Of a stretch of DNA of 64,000 bases, positions 10,256 to 22,194 are shown one piece after another (within the stretch, counting starts at the first letter, position 1; each line of letters opens with the position of its first letter). The position numbers and the translations under genes are program-made. The DNA is from Dactylorhiza incarnata (taxonomy: Eukaryota > Streptophyta > Magnoliopsida > Asparagales > Orchidaceae), in contig JAWHQI010000049.1 in NCBI GenBank assembly GCA_033032865.1, positions 1,302,001 through 1,366,000 on the forward strand, given 5' to 3'. The notes beneath the pieces are model-generated. The model searched no databases. It saw only the letters and a program-made list of their open reading frames with translations, and was not told where the DNA came from.

Positions 10256-11993
10256 AGTTCTCGACAGTTCTGCAAAGGGTCCTTGTTGGCTTCATCAAAT
10301 TTCTTAGGTTCTATTTTGGATAGGAAACTATGATGCAAAGCCTCATTCATTGAGTTTGATCTTCTTGTTTGCACACCTTCATTTGGATTTCCTATAATCT
10401 GTTCTTTTGGGTGATCCTTCAGGTGCTTGGTTGCATTCCTCCACCACTCATTCTCTCTTTGTGATTTAGTTGCATCTATTTGAGTTGGCTGTTCTTGAGG
10501 TTCTGGAAGTTGTGGTTCTTCAACAGCAATTGGTTCTTCATGTGTGTATTCTTCTTGAGACTCATCCTCTCTATTCACAATCACAGTCCCATTAGTTTCT
10601 TCATTGTCTTCAATGTGCTGTTCATTAATATTCATCTCCTTCAATTTCTGTGTTGGACCTGCATTACTAGAGAGACTTCCCAGATCCTTATAAATAAGGC
10701 TGGTTTTATCAAATACAACATGTATAGATTCTTCTATCTTATTAGAGCTTTTGTTGAAGATTCTATAGGCTCTACTTTGAGAGCTATATCCAACAAAGAT
10801 TCCATCATGGGCTTTTTCAGCAAACTTAGTGAGGTGGTGCTTTCCATTTTTTAACACAAAGCACTTACTTCCAAATATTTTGAAGTAGGCTAGAGTGGGT
10901 TTCTACCTTTCATCAAATCATAAGGGGTATTATTCAGTCTTTTGTTGATAAGTGTCCTATTCTGCACATGGCATGCTGTGTTTACAGCTTCAGCCCAGAA
11001 ATACTCAGGAAGAGAGGAGTCACTCAGCATACTCCTACTAGCTTCAAAGAGAGTTCTATTTCTTCTCTCAGCAACCCCATTTTTTTGGGGAGTTCTAGGA
11101 GATGAGAACTCTTGTGAGATACCTAGATTTTCACAAAATTTGGTCATTGCACCTGACTAAAATTCAGTTCCATGGTCACTTCTAATTTTGACTACTGAAT
11201 TTCCTATTTCATTTTGGATTTGCCTAACAAAGCTAGTGAATACTTTTAGAGTATCTGACTTGTGTCTTAGGAAGAATACCCATGTGAATCTAGAATAATC
11301 ATCAACAATTACAAGGGTGTAAATCTTTCCTCCTAGGCTATGAATTGGCATTGGTCCAAATAGGTCCATGTGAAGTAGGTATAGACATCTAATGGAATCC
11401 TTCTCACCAATTGGTTTGAAGGATGACTTGGTTTGCTTACCCATTAGACAAGCATGGCAGGGACCCTCCTGCACACACTTCCACTTAGGCCCTGCTCTCA
11501 CTAGATCTCCTGAAATGAGCTTATTTATAGTCTTATAGTTTATGTGGGCTAACCTTTTGTACCATTGCACACTACTAGAGACTTTATTTTCTGCTACTAA
11601 GCATATGGGATTTTCTTGTTCAGAACATATAAAATTTAAGCAGTAAATGTTGCCACTCCTAGTGCCTGAGAGAATTATCTCATTCTTTTTCATAATTAGG
11701 CACTCATCCTTGTGGAATGAAATGTCATACCCAAGATCACATAATTGACTTATGCTGATGAGATTGTGTTGCAATCCATCAACATAAGCAACTTTGGTGA
11801 TGGTGACAATTCCATTTGTGATTTTACCATATCCTTTAGTCTTACCTCTATCAGATCCTCCAAATACAACCTTTGGTCCATTCTTCACATAAGTATAGTC
11901 ATTCAGTAGACTTCTAGTTCCAGTCATGTGCATGGAAAACCCACTGTCCAAATACCAGATAGGAATTTGATTGGTCTTTGGACATACCTGCAA
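10256..11993 (-). pseudogene. pol: Copia protease, integrase and start of RT of element F
   Basis: Three minus-strand segments make this region. At 11993-11157 are the protease motif WYLDSG (with HMTG following), the GAG-pre-integrase zinc region (LAHIN...CHACLMGKQ) and the integrase core aspartates (MDLFGPMP, IRSDHGTEF). A TAG at 11157-11159 interrupts it. At 11147-10890 the integrase glutamate (NGVAERRNRTL) and its C-terminal part follow. A frameshift near 10887 leads into 10857-10257 with GIFVGYSSQSRAYRIFN and an acidic linker ending in HSFLSKIEPKKFDEANKDP. That linker immediately precedes RT in copia elements, but the RT itself is absent. Confidence 0.9.
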
Positions 11994-12001
11994 TAAGAAA
12001 A

Positions 12002-13164
12002 TTACTTTTTCTTAGGAACCCACACAAAGTTGGGTCCTAGAACTTTGTTAGTATTAGCTGGTATCTTTACTTGTTGTTTGATCCTTTGTACTGTGTGTAT
12101 TGCCACTAGTCTGAGTACTGGTTTTTCAGAATTAATTCTTGGAACAGTTGAGTTGAACCAGCAGTCAAGAGCAAAATGGCCAACCTTTCCACAACACCAA
12201 CATTCATATTTGTTATACCTCCTTTGAGGTCTTTTCACCACTTTAGGTTGACTCACATTTTGTTTAGTTTCCTTATTCAACGGAGTTTTGTAAATTGTTT
12301 CAATGAATTTTGCTGATTCAGATTTCTTGACAGCAGTAGTCTTTACTGCTGGTCTCAGTTCCTCTCCTTTGAATTTGGTGTTTGTTCCAAATACAAAGGG
12401 GTCATGATGAATTAATTCTTTTCCTTTGTATAGAGATTTGGTATCACTAATACTTGGTTGAATTGAGTGAGCTTTGCTAGTGGAACACTCATCCTTCCAA
12501 TGCTCATGCACACCCTCTAGATCATGCTCATTTGTGATAAGCATGGCTTTGTTGAATTTTATAGGTTGCATGGGTACCTTGTCATTATTTTTAGATTTAT
12601 TTTCTGCCTTCCCATTGTATCCTATGCCACATATGTATTGTGCAGAGAATGTGTCTATTATGGGAAGGACAGTTTGTGGTTTTGAGAATTTTGCCACAAG
12701 CTTCCTTTCAGCTAGGAGTTTTGCCTCAAGTTCTTTTATTAATTTCTCCTTAGTGCATAAAGTCTGAATATGAATGATAGACATAACTTTCAATTTGCAA
12801 AGCTCCTTGCTTACCTGATTCAGCCTCTCAGCTGCCTCAGAGTATTGGGAGTTAGTCTTGTTTAGTTCAGTGATTTCTTTATGTAGCTTTTTGTTATGCC
12901 TTTTACTCTTTTGAGGGCTTTAAGAAGTGACTCATATTTCTCAACCATTTCATCTTCATGAAAGTTAGATTTTGAGTCACTTTCATCAGAAGAAAGTGAA
13001 TTTGCCTCAGGTTTAGAAATAGTTTTAAGTTCAGATTCAGAATCAGATAAAGGAGTTCTATCAAGTACCTTCACATTGGAGATTGTCTCCTGATCCTCTT
13101 CATCCCTGAGGGCCATGAGTCCTACATTTTCTTCTTCATCCTCCTCACTATCAGACCTTGATAG
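12002..13164 (-). pseudogene. gag: Gag C-terminal part of element F
   Basis: This continues gag on the other side of element G: an acidic serine-rich stretch (SDSEEDEEENVGLMALRDEEDQ), a coiled-coil-like segment (KLIKELEAKLLAERKLVAKF) and a second CCHC knuckle (CWCCGKVGHFALDC, about 12200-12160). A TAA follows the lysines at 12002-12004. Protease begins just downstream in the -1 frame, with a TTCTTATTGCAG tract between. The 12862-13164 part and the 12793-12002 part are in different frames, so one indel is present. Confidence 0.8.
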
Positions 13165-13169
13165 TGGGG

Positions 13170-14687
13170 TGATGCGCAAATCTTAGCACACCGCTATAGG
13201 CGGTAGCAAGACTGCGGCACGAAACGGCAGTGAATCGGTCGTTGTCAAGTAATACTATGAGGAAGTAAATCCCCAAGTATCGAATCTCTCAAGGAACACA
13301 GTAAGGTGGAGTTAACGTTTGAGGAAGGACTTGAGATCGAAGTCCTTTGGTCGGATGGAATCCGAAAGGGGGTGGTTTAGTTTGTGGAAAATAAAGTAAA
13401 AGAGCTACAACTATTCCTATGCAATGCCGCTATGCAATGCTCCGCTTGGCGGGATGGAGACTAGGCAGGCCTTGAGCACGCTCCTTCACAAGGGCGGATG
13501 GACGAGTAGGCAAACGGAATCGAACTGTGCAGGCCTTGAGCGCATTTCTTCGTTAGGCGAATGGATTACATGGGCCGCTATGCCACGCTTCACTAGGCGG
13601 ATGGAAGAGAAGACTTGCGGATGGAGTGAATCGCACCGGTGGAATGAGGGTCGCAAGCACCTCGTCACAAAGCTCACACCTAGCAATTGCTAGTGAAGCA
13701 AACCCAAATCGCTCACACCATAATCACCACAAGAGCTCACCTCAAGCACTCATACACAAATGATATCATTTCTTAACAATGAAATACAAATTAAAGCAAG
13801 TGCAGAGTGCAAACATCATCATAAAATAGAATATTACACTGCAAGCAACAATAACCTAAGAAGAGAAAAATGCAAGAGATACGACCGAATCCGGAGGCTT
13901 GCTGTAGATTCTCGGTAGGAATCGTCGGGTTGTCAATCCGCGTCCTAGCTCGATCCCAGCTATCGTCCGGGGTAGAGGAGGGCTGTCACTTCCTCCCAAT
14001 GGACCCATCTTCTCCGGTAAACTACAATCCGACCATGTCTGCTGCGAAGAACTCCTAGCTTAGTGATGAAAATGAGTGTAGCCTCCTCTCCTTGAAGCAC
14101 TTGGATGATGGAGGTGTCCTTGGGCAAAAGGTGGAGGAAGAAAGAGAGAAAAATGGAGCTTTCCTCCCTGACGGCGGAAGAAATCGCAGAACTGTTCGGG
14201 CTCTTAAAAACCTAAAAAATCGCAGTTTAAATAGAAAAGATTGCAGAATTTGTTCATGCACGACCAAACGCACGACCGTGCGTAAAAATGCACGACCAAA
14301 TTCAGAATGCTGTTTTGGTCCGTAAATGAACGCGCACGATCGCAGCTGACCGTGCGTCAAGAAAACGCATGACCGTGCGATTCATGCAGACATGAAAACT
14401 GGGCAGAATTGATGATCTACCCACCTGCACAGCACCAAACATCAATCATACAGCTAGGAATACCCTTCCAGCTCAATCCAAATACATAAAAAAGGGTTGG
14501 GGAGCACCGTGTGCTTACCCCCAACAACATAGCGCGCAATTGCACACCAAAATGGGCCCAAAGAGTGCACTTTGCGAAGAAGAGTGAACAAGTGAAATAT
14601 AAGCATTAATGAACTTAAAATGAAGTGCAAGTGCGTGAAAATTAGCCCAGATGAGTCTAAATATGTGTATATAAATGGGACTCATCA
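13170..14687 (-). repeat. 3' LTR of G
   Basis: 1518 bp, the same length as the 5' copy, with TG...CA ends. A polypurine tract lies directly to the right (upstream on the minus strand). It contains scattered GCACGACC-type CG-rich motifs like the A LTR, but in degenerate form. Confidence 0.9.
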
Positions 14688-14702
14688 CACCCCCAGACTT
14701 AC
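14688..14702 (-). other. Polypurine tract of G
   Basis: On the minus strand taagtctgggggtg abuts the 3' LTR. The same block recurs inside the element at 15207-15221 and, degenerate, at 17426-17438. Confidence 0.75.
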
Positions 14703-15852
14703 CTGTTTGCACGTCCCGAGCAAACCAATCCTAAGCAGGCGGGAAAAAGAAATAGCTAGCTTAAAATTACAAAATGGAGTACCATGCGAAGTCGCATGCT
14801 CATGTGCATAGGAAAATAATAGAGAAGATTTCTAATTATACATATCGTTTATAAATTTCTAAAAGAGCAAATAAATATTACTTCTACTCAAAATTGGAGT
14901 CACGGTGAATCATCCGGTCACGCATACGGAGAAAGTAAAATAATCGCTGAGACAAGCATTGACCAAGTTGGGATTCCGTACAAACTCCACCGAAATCCAT
15001 CGGTGTCGGAGACCATAAGCTTGCCCGGTCACATTCTCTCCACGACACTAGATTGGTTCAATGCGCGAGTCGGTAGGACTTTTGGTTTTAAATGGGGCTT
15101 GGGTTATGGTGAGGTAAACAAAGATAAACACGAAGGCTTGATACACCGAAACCCAAATGAGCTTTATTACAACTCCCCGCACACCAACATCGAATGCAAG
15201 TGCACCACACCCCCAGACTTAGACTTTTGCAACATGGGTGTGTGAACCGCCTACTCCCAATCATAAATTTACACAAAGATTTTTCAATTAAGCACTTCTT
15301 CTTTTTCTTTTTCTCATTTTTTTCTTTTCTTTTCAAAACAATTACAGCAAGATGAGCAATGAAGTGCATCCACATTTTCACAAAAAAAATCACAACATCA
15401 ACACCACAATCATGAAAATGATAAATAACTAAAGCTCAAATTTGGGTGTGCGACTAGGATTGGCTTGTAGGCTTTGGTGAGATAAAAGTGGGGCAGAATC
15501 AAAGAATGGGTAGGCACAACTGGGCTAACGAGGATAGAGCGATATGAATGGGCACAAAGGCTCAACCGGGCCAAAATGATGGCCTACGTCATTCTCACGC
15601 AAAAGAACTATCATATGCCTATGCTTCAAGAATCGCTTGGGGCAAGTTCTTAGCCACCGAGAAAGATTGTCCTTCCTCCCAGCTTGAGCAATACCTATCT
15701 AACGATACTTTACACACATCCCTATGCTACCTTTTGATTAACACCAGATTCACCATTTGAGTAGAGTCAACAATATTTACACTAAAAGAAATGAATAAAA
15801 TTAAAAGTATAAAAAGAAATCTAATCTACACAAATCCCTATACTCACATGAG
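14703..15852 (-). other. Non-coding interior of G, 3' side
   Basis: No credible ORF. The segments 15037-15265 and 15441-15840 are conserved with element A, which argues for function in replication or packaging rather than coding. A T-rich pyrimidine tract lies at 15297-15335. Confidence 0.6.
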
Positions 15853-15857
15853 TACTT

Positions 15858-17183
15858 TGTTGGAGCCTATGTTCCGTATCTCTTGGTTTGAGAATAACAA
15901 ATACCGTGTTGTATTTGATCTAGTCTTTTGTCTGTTTATAGTGTCCAGGTTGTACAGGTTCAATGAGGAGACAAGTCCTCGTTCATGGGCATGATCCAAG
16001 AGTGTGTACACATTAGAAAAAGCAAAAGGATGAGTTTTGTGTGCTGATCTTAAAATGGCCATAACTTTCAATCCAGGAAGAGTTACAGAACGTGCCACCC
16101 CATTTAGGAGATGAGAACGACTCAATCTACAGTATGGAGAAGTTTCGGACGGCAAAAATGAAGAGGAGCTGTCGGAATTCCCACACTCAATGTCGCCCAG
16201 GTGACAGCGCAAAAGTTACAGCAACTGCCCGCACGACAGCACGACGAACGTTAGTTTGGCGCTGTCGGAATTCAGACACTCGATGTCGCCCAGGCGACAG
16301 CGCAGAAGTTACAGCAACTGCCCGCACAAAAGCACGACGAACAACAGTTTGGAGCTGTCGGAATTCCGACAGCGATGTCGCCCAGGCGATAGTGAAAATC
16401 TATAAATGGGTTCGTTTTGTTCGTGCATTCAGAGCTTTGAAGATTCTAAGTCCTTTCCTGAGTTCATACGCACCAGAGAGCTCTAGAACCTCATGAACTC
16501 CCATTTGTGCTGAGAAGGTTTGAAATTTCAGACGAGATCGGACGCGCTTCTACATCAACGATCATCTCGAGGCTTCAACCTTCCTTTCATAGATCTGAAT
16601 TTCTAGGGAGTTCATCATTTAATTTTGTATTTTCATTTATATACATTTCACTTTGTATTGGTAGGGAAATCGTCTCCTTGTGCGTGACGTCTAAGTCCTT
16701 GTGTGGATTATGGGAAAATCGCTTCCTTGTGCGGAGCGTCCAAGTTCTTGCGTGGCTTGGTAGGAAATCGTGGCCTTGTGTGCTACGTCTAGATCTTGGG
16801 AAGATCTAGAGGATAGACTTGGGCTTGGTGTAGGGAGAGACAAGTGATAGCCTTCCGATCCTTGGGAGAAGGATTGGTAAACACAAATTTTTAAAAGTTT
16901 ATTTTCATATTTGTGCCTTGATCTTAAGCATTGTTAAGATCATTTTTATTGTATGTGAATTTCATGATTAAGAATTATGACATTTTCTTTAATTGCAAAT
17001 TTGGTTGCTTAATCTTTAACTTAGAAATGTGTGTTTGAATTAATTTTAAAAATTACATTGGTTTGAAATTTTTATAAGTAATTTTTAGAAAAGTAAAATT
17101 TGTTTAAAAATTCTTAGTATAAAAATTATAATTTAAACACAACCTTATTCAACCCCCCTCTAAGGGCGCCACAAGATCCAACA
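15858..17183 (+). mobile_element. Solo LTR H, copia-like (1.33 kb)
   Basis: It starts TGTTGGAGCC, ends AGATCCAACA, and is flanked by the 5-bp TSD tactt (15853-15857 and 17184-17188). The matching sequence of A is uninterrupted. TATA tctataaatggg is at 16399-16410. Upstream of it is a tandem duplication of about 110 bp containing GTCGCCCAGGCGACAGCGC-like blocks and a 20-nt perfect palindrome (16354-16373). The end ...caacccccctct...ccaaca is typical of copia LTRs. Its ORFs are not coding. No internal region remains, so recombination between LTRs is likely. Confidence 0.85.
16399..16409 (+). promoter_or_regulatory. TATA box of solo LTR H
   Basis: tctataaatgg lies just downstream of the CG-rich repeat block and sets the plus orientation. 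Confidence 0.6.
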
Positions 17184-17188
17184 TACTT

Positions 17189-17740
17189 GACTAGGAACAC
17201 CGGAGTCAACATTTTACTCCACTACAAAATTTAAAAGCCAGCACAATGATTTTCCCAATCATATAGAGGAAATGAATTCAACTCATGGCGCGCCAACAAC
17301 TAAGTACACGCTCATGTGGGTGCTGTGGTGTGCGACGAAAATGCAACAAAATCATATATAACTATAAATAAAATACTTCTAGCATGCACTAAGATCCGCA
17401 CGTGCAGTGGGTACAATAAATATCTCTCCTCCAGACTTAAAGTAAACGAACCAGCACAAGATAGAACCATGAAATTCAAAATGAAGTCTAGGGAAAGAGA
17501 GTATCCCATGCTCAGAAGTGAGCATACCAGAAGATTGGCGTGTAAACCAAGAAAAAGCTGCAGCATCTGCCAGAAGAATGACCTGCAGGGGTGAGCTCTG
17601 CAAAAACAAAAGAAGATATACAAACTAAAAACAAAGTAAAACTAACTAAACAAACTAGATAAACTGAAATTGCAAGAAAAGTAAGATAACTACTGGGGTT
17701 ATTGTCCCCCCAACACGACTTATTCAACTTTAAAGCAGTT
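17189..17740 (-). other. Interior of G between solo LTR H and the zinc-knuckle ORF
   Basis: Collinear with element A around 4270-4800. It contains a degenerate internal polypurine block at 17426-17438. No coding sequence was recognised. Confidence 0.5.
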
Positions 17741-18943
17741 CTAGCTAATGGGTCTATGAAAAAGGAAATGCACAGGTAACTGTTCTAATATGCGTGTCGG
17801 TAGCGGGTACCGATACGGAGATAGAGCAGTTACTCCCCTACCTAAATAAAAATACCTGCTGAGCACAGGTAGCGGGAATAGGAAGTAAGAAGAGGAGGAG
17901 AGCTGGTCCTCACTCATCTCACCACAAAATAAATCCTTGCCCAGCAAGGTGTCATCTCCAGGGAGGCAGCAGGAGGAGAAGGCAATGGATGATGCTTCCT
18001 CTATGGAGGGGGAATCAACCTCCTCACATAAGAGGATGCACTCATCATTGACTTGAGCAGAATGCTCCAAGTCCTCCTGAAGTACCTCTGGAGGCTCAAC
18101 CTGTATAGGCTCGGATAAAGAAGGGGGGTTAGGGAATAAAAGAAAAGAAAAACTTTTTTAAATATCAATCGGGGGAGTGGTCCCGGTCTCACTCCCAGCA
18201 GGATCCAAGGATAGATCGCTATCATCATCGTAAGTATCATAGCGAGGGGAACCCAAGAACTCAAGGGCCTCGGTGGTGAGTTGGACCTCCTCGTCCCATG
18301 AGGAAGTGCAAACCTCCTCATCAGAGAGAGTATCCTCCTCATCCCACCGAGGTGCACCATCGTGTTCAAAGTATTCATTCTCCCCTTCGGGGAAAACAAA
18401 CTCCTCATCCCACTTTGGAGCATCCTCCGAGTCAGAAGCATCACCCCACTCCTTCACTTCGATAGGATCATAAAGAATGTGTGTAGAAAAATCTTGCAAA
18501 GAAACTGGAGGAACAAAAAGATTTGGTTCCTCCGCAAAACGATCTGCTAAAGCCTCCCCGATGGAGAGAATACTTTCCTCATCCCACTCAGGTGCATCTA
18601 GGAGCTCCCATTCCTCTTGTTGTTGGCCAACAGATGAGTGATCATCATCACTAGGAGTGAAGCCATACACAGGGAGTGAGGAGTCCATGCACGAAATAAG
18701 ATCCGGGGTAGAGGGAATGATTGCCTCCATGGGTAAAGAATGAGTGATAGGGACAATGTTGTCATGAGTGGAGGAGCAGCGGTCAGGATTGAAAAGACTC
18801 AGACAGTCCTTCAATTCATGACCCTCTCCTCGACACAACAAGCAAACAAAGTTCCTACACTGCCTAGTATTTAACTCCTTCATTTGGTCTATATAATAGA
18901 CCATCATGTCGTAAGTGCTAGGAGAAATATCCCATGAAGACAT
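17741..18943 (-). CDS. Acidic zinc-knuckle protein of element G (gag-like), in two frames
   Basis: The 261-aa ORF at 18943-18158 begins MSSWDISPST and has one CCHC knuckle (CLLCRGEGHELKDC, about residues 35-48). A strongly acidic region follows, with four copies of a WDEE motif (PEWDEES, PKWDEEF, PRWDEED, SSWDEEV). A further open segment (18070-17741) in another frame ends in RILEQLPVHFLFHRPIS and matches the end of the A copy. The knuckle suggests RNA binding as in gag nucleocapsid, but no gag core, protease or RT is present. It may be a remnant gag or a protein peculiar to this family. The repeated WDEE module has no function I recognise. Confidence 0.55.
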
Positions 18944-19174
18944 TTTTAATAATTAAAGGAGATAAAATGAAACTGAAATTCTTTGCAAGACAATTTACAC
19001 AAACTAATAAAACTACTTGGATTAAACTTGCCTAAAACTTAAAAACCGAAGAGGATGAAATAATAACAAACATTATATAATTAAAAAGCAAACAAAAATA
19101 ACAAAGCAACTATACACACTGGAAGAACTACTATCTCTCGGCTCTCCCTCTCAAGAAAACTCACACGTCTGTAT

Positions 19175-19192
19175 TCCCCGGCAACGATGCCA
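19175..19192 (-). other. Primer-binding site of G, mutated
   Basis: The minus strand reads TGGCATCGTTGCCGGGGA, the tRNA-Asp-type site with GGCGCC changed to GGCATC. It is adjacent to the 5' LTR end. Confidence 0.75.
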
Positions 19193-19198
19193 AAAACT

Positions 19199-20716
19199 TG
19201 ATGCGCAAATCTTAGCACACCGCTATAGGCGGTAGCAAGACTGCGGCACGAAACGACAGTGAACCGGTCGTTGTCAAGTAATAATATGAGGAAGTAAATC
19301 CCCAAGTATCGAATCTCTCAAGGAACACAGTAAGGTGGAGTTAACGTTCGAGGAAGGACTTGAGATCGAAGTCCTTTGGTCAGATGGAATGCGAAAGGGG
19401 GTGATTTGGTTTGTGGAAAATAAAGTGAAAGAGCTACAACTACTCCTATGCAATGCCGCAATGCAATGCTTCGCTTGGCGGGATGGAGACTAGGCAGGCC
19501 TTGAGCACACTGCTTTACAAGGGCGGATGGACGAGTAGGCAAACGGAATCGAACTGTGCAGGCCTTGAGCGCACTGCTTCATTAGGCGAATCGATTACAC
19601 GGGCCGCTATGCCACACTTCACTAGGCGGATGGAAGAGAAGGTTTGCGGATGGAGTGAATCGCACCGACGGAATGAGGGTCGCAAGCACCTCGTCACAAA
19701 GCTCACACATAGCAATTTCTAGTGTAGCAAACCCAAATCGCTCACACCATAATCACCACAAGAGCTCACCTCAAGCACTCATACACAAATGATATCATTG
19801 CTTAACAATGAAATACAAATTAAAGCAAGTGCAGAGTACAAACATCATCATAAAATAGAAGATTACACTGCAAGAAACGATAACCTAAGAAGAGAAAAAT
19901 GCAAGAGATACGACCGAATCCAGAGGCTTGCTGTATATTCTCGGTAGGAATCGTCTGGTTGTCAATCCGCGTCCTAGCTCGGTCCCAGCTATCGTCCGGG
20001 GTAGAGGAGGGAAGTCACTTCCTCCCAATAGACCCGTCTTCTCCGGTAAACTACAATCCGGCCATGTCTACTGCGAAGAACTCCTAGCTTAGTGATGAAG
20101 ATGAGTGTAGCCTCCTCTCCTTGAAGCACTTGGATGATGGAGGTGGCCTTGGGCAAAAGGTGGAGGAAGAAGGAGAGAAAAATGGAGCTTTCCTCCCTGA
20201 CGGCGGAAGAAATCGCGGAACTGTTCGGGCTCTTGAAAACCTAAAAAATCGCAGTTTAAATAGAACAGATTGCAGAATTTGTTCATGCACGACCAAATGC
20301 ACGACCGTACGTAAAAATGCACGACCAAATTCAGAATGCTATTTTGGGTCGTAAATGAATGCGCACGATCGCAGCCGACCGTGAGTCAAGAAAACGCACG
20401 ACTGTGCGATTCATGCAGACATGAAAACTGGGCAGAATTGATGATCTACCCACCTGCACAGCACCAAACATCAATCATACAACTGGGAATACCCTTCCAG
20501 CTCAATCCAAATACATAAAAAAGGGTTGGGGAGCACCGTGTGCTTACCCCCAATAACATAGCGCGCAATTGCACACCAAAATGGGCCCAAAGAGTGCACT
20601 TTGTGAAGAAGAGTGAACAAGTGAAATATATGCATTAATGAACTTAAAATGAAGTGCAAGTGCGTGAAAACTAGCCCAGATGAGTCTAAATATGTGTATA
20701 TAAATGGGACTCATCA
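19199..20716 (-). repeat. 5' LTR of G
   Basis: 1518 bp, homologous throughout to 13170-14687, with TGATGAGTCC...GCGCATCA ends on the minus strand. Scattered single-base differences between the two LTRs show the insertion is not very recent. Confidence 0.9.
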
Positions 20717-20721
20717 TGGGG

Positions 20722-21382
20722 CTCTTATCATAGGTCTCTGGTTCAGAATGTCTTCACTTTCAAGGACAGCCATCAGTGCTATGAGTGCCTCTTCACTGTC
20801 TGAATCAGATGATTGAGACCCACTGTCACTGAGAGTGACTTTGCTTTTCTTGGCTATCAGGGTCCTCTCATGTTTCTTGTTAGACTTGTGCCTCCTCTCA
20901 TCAGACTTCTTGTTATTCTTTCGTTTTGATGGACAATCAGCAATCATGTGCCCAGATTTCCTGCATCCAAAGCACACAATTTCTTCTGAATTAGATTTAT
21001 TATGTTTAGAATTATACCTGTCCTTCTTGGAATCTAGTCTGAATCCTTCTGAATAGTTGGAATGCTTCTTGGATCTGGATGACTGAGAAAGCCTAGTTTT
21101 CTAGTGTTGTTTTCTTATGAGCATCCTTTTCAGCTGGTTGGTGAAGAGTGCCAGTTCACTATCTGATATTTCAGAGTCAGAATTGCTGGTCTCTGATTCT
21201 TCAGATTCAGATGGTATCCTAGGGGGTGATACCATCCTTTCCTTGCTTCTTTTGGAACTTTCTGCCTTTAGAACAATGAGATTTTCTTTGCTGTGTCCTT
21301 CTTCAGCTTTTCTGGTGTTCAGGTGAAGTTCAAGCATAAGTTTCCCATATAGGTTCTGGGGCTAAATATTTCCCAGATTTCC
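20722..21382 (-). pseudogene. gag: Gag middle part of element F (first zinc knuckle)
   Basis: The minus strand carries an acidic serine-rich segment (SESEESETSNSDSEISDSELALF, within 21337-21101) and a CCHC knuckle (CFGCRKSGHMIADC, within 20977-20714) followed by a basic tract (KRKNNKKSDERRHK). A stop just inside the left edge of element I (TAG in NI*PQNLY, near 21366) looks like CAG to TAG. The part around 21000-21100 is out of frame. The protein would package the copia RNA. Confidence 0.8.
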
Positions 21383-22194
21383 TGTAACAACCCGGCCCAA
21401 CCACCACACTGATGGGCTGGCAACCCGGCTCACAGGCCGGTCCATCTCCACACCAGTGGGCTGGCTGCCGCGGTTGACGGGCCGACGCCATCTCCCACAC
21501 CTTGCTCGATGTGGGCCGCACTTCCGGCCCGCTTTTTTACAACCCACAGCTCAGTTGGTGATGAGAACTGTTGAAGGTTTCTCATCAAGGGTGGCGGGGG
21601 ATCGAGACCCGCCATCAACAACACATTGTAGCTGAGAAACAGGCTCAGAGATGCGTTGGGGTGTATGGGCTGCAGCCCTTGTAACAACCCGACCCAACCA
21701 CCACACTGATGGGCTGGAAACCCGGCTCACAGGCCGGTCCATCTCCACACAGTGGGCTGGCTGCTGCGGTTGATGGGTCGGCGCCATCTCCCACACCTCG
21801 TTCGATGTGGGCTGCACTTCCACCTGCTTTTTTACAAGGGCTGCAGCCCATACACCCCAACGCATCTCTGAGCCTGTTTCTCAGCTACAGTGCGTTGTTG
21901 ATGGAGCTCAGTTGGTGATGAGAACTGTTGAAGGTTTCTCATCAAGGGTGGCGGGGGATCGAGACCCGCCATCAACAACGCACTGTAGCTGAGAAACAGG
22001 ATCAGAGATGCGTTGGGGTGTATGGGATGTAGCCCTTGTAAAAAAGAGGGCGAAAGTGTGGCCCACATCTAGCGAGGTGTGGGAGATGGCACTAGCCCGC
22101 CAACCGCTGCATCCAGCCCATTGGTGTGGAGATGGACCGGCCTGTGAGCCGAGTTGCCAGCCCATCAGTGTGGTGGTTGGGCCGGGTTGTTACA
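21383..22194. mobile_element. Element I: composite of inverted SINE-like modules
   Basis: It starts TGTAACAACCCGGCCC and ends in the complement GGCCGGGTTGTTACA. The flanking 5-bp repeat tttcc (21378-21382 and 22195-22199) lies in the gag of F. Inside, a GC-rich module of about 160 bp and a tRNA-like module of about 140 bp (agctcagttggtgatgag...gagacccgcc) alternate in direct and inverted order. The tRNA-like module matches the SINE K head. The right half (from about 21902) reads as one SINE, tRNA head to gttgttaca tail. The left part holds further copies, some inverted. No protein is encoded. Confidence 0.75.

Larger units (their letters stand above)
13170..20716 (-). mobile_element. Element G: complete non-autonomous Athila/Tat-like LTR element (7.5 kb)
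   Basis: Two 1518-bp LTRs (13170-14687 and 19199-20716) and a perfect 5-bp TSD tgggg (13165-13169 and 20717-20721) define it. Orientation is minus: PBS at 19175-19192, PPT at 14688-14702. The interior (4.5 kb, 3.2 kb without solo LTR H) carries only a small acidic zinc-knuckle ORF and conserved non-coding blocks shared with A. It has no pol. It splits the gag of F between a CCHC knuckle and an acidic tail. Confidence 0.9.

Noticed and set aside
12004..12020. Classical A AAA AAG frameshift site at the F gag end
   Set aside because: The heptamer in the gag frame is G AAA AAG, which does not meet the X XXY YYZ rule.
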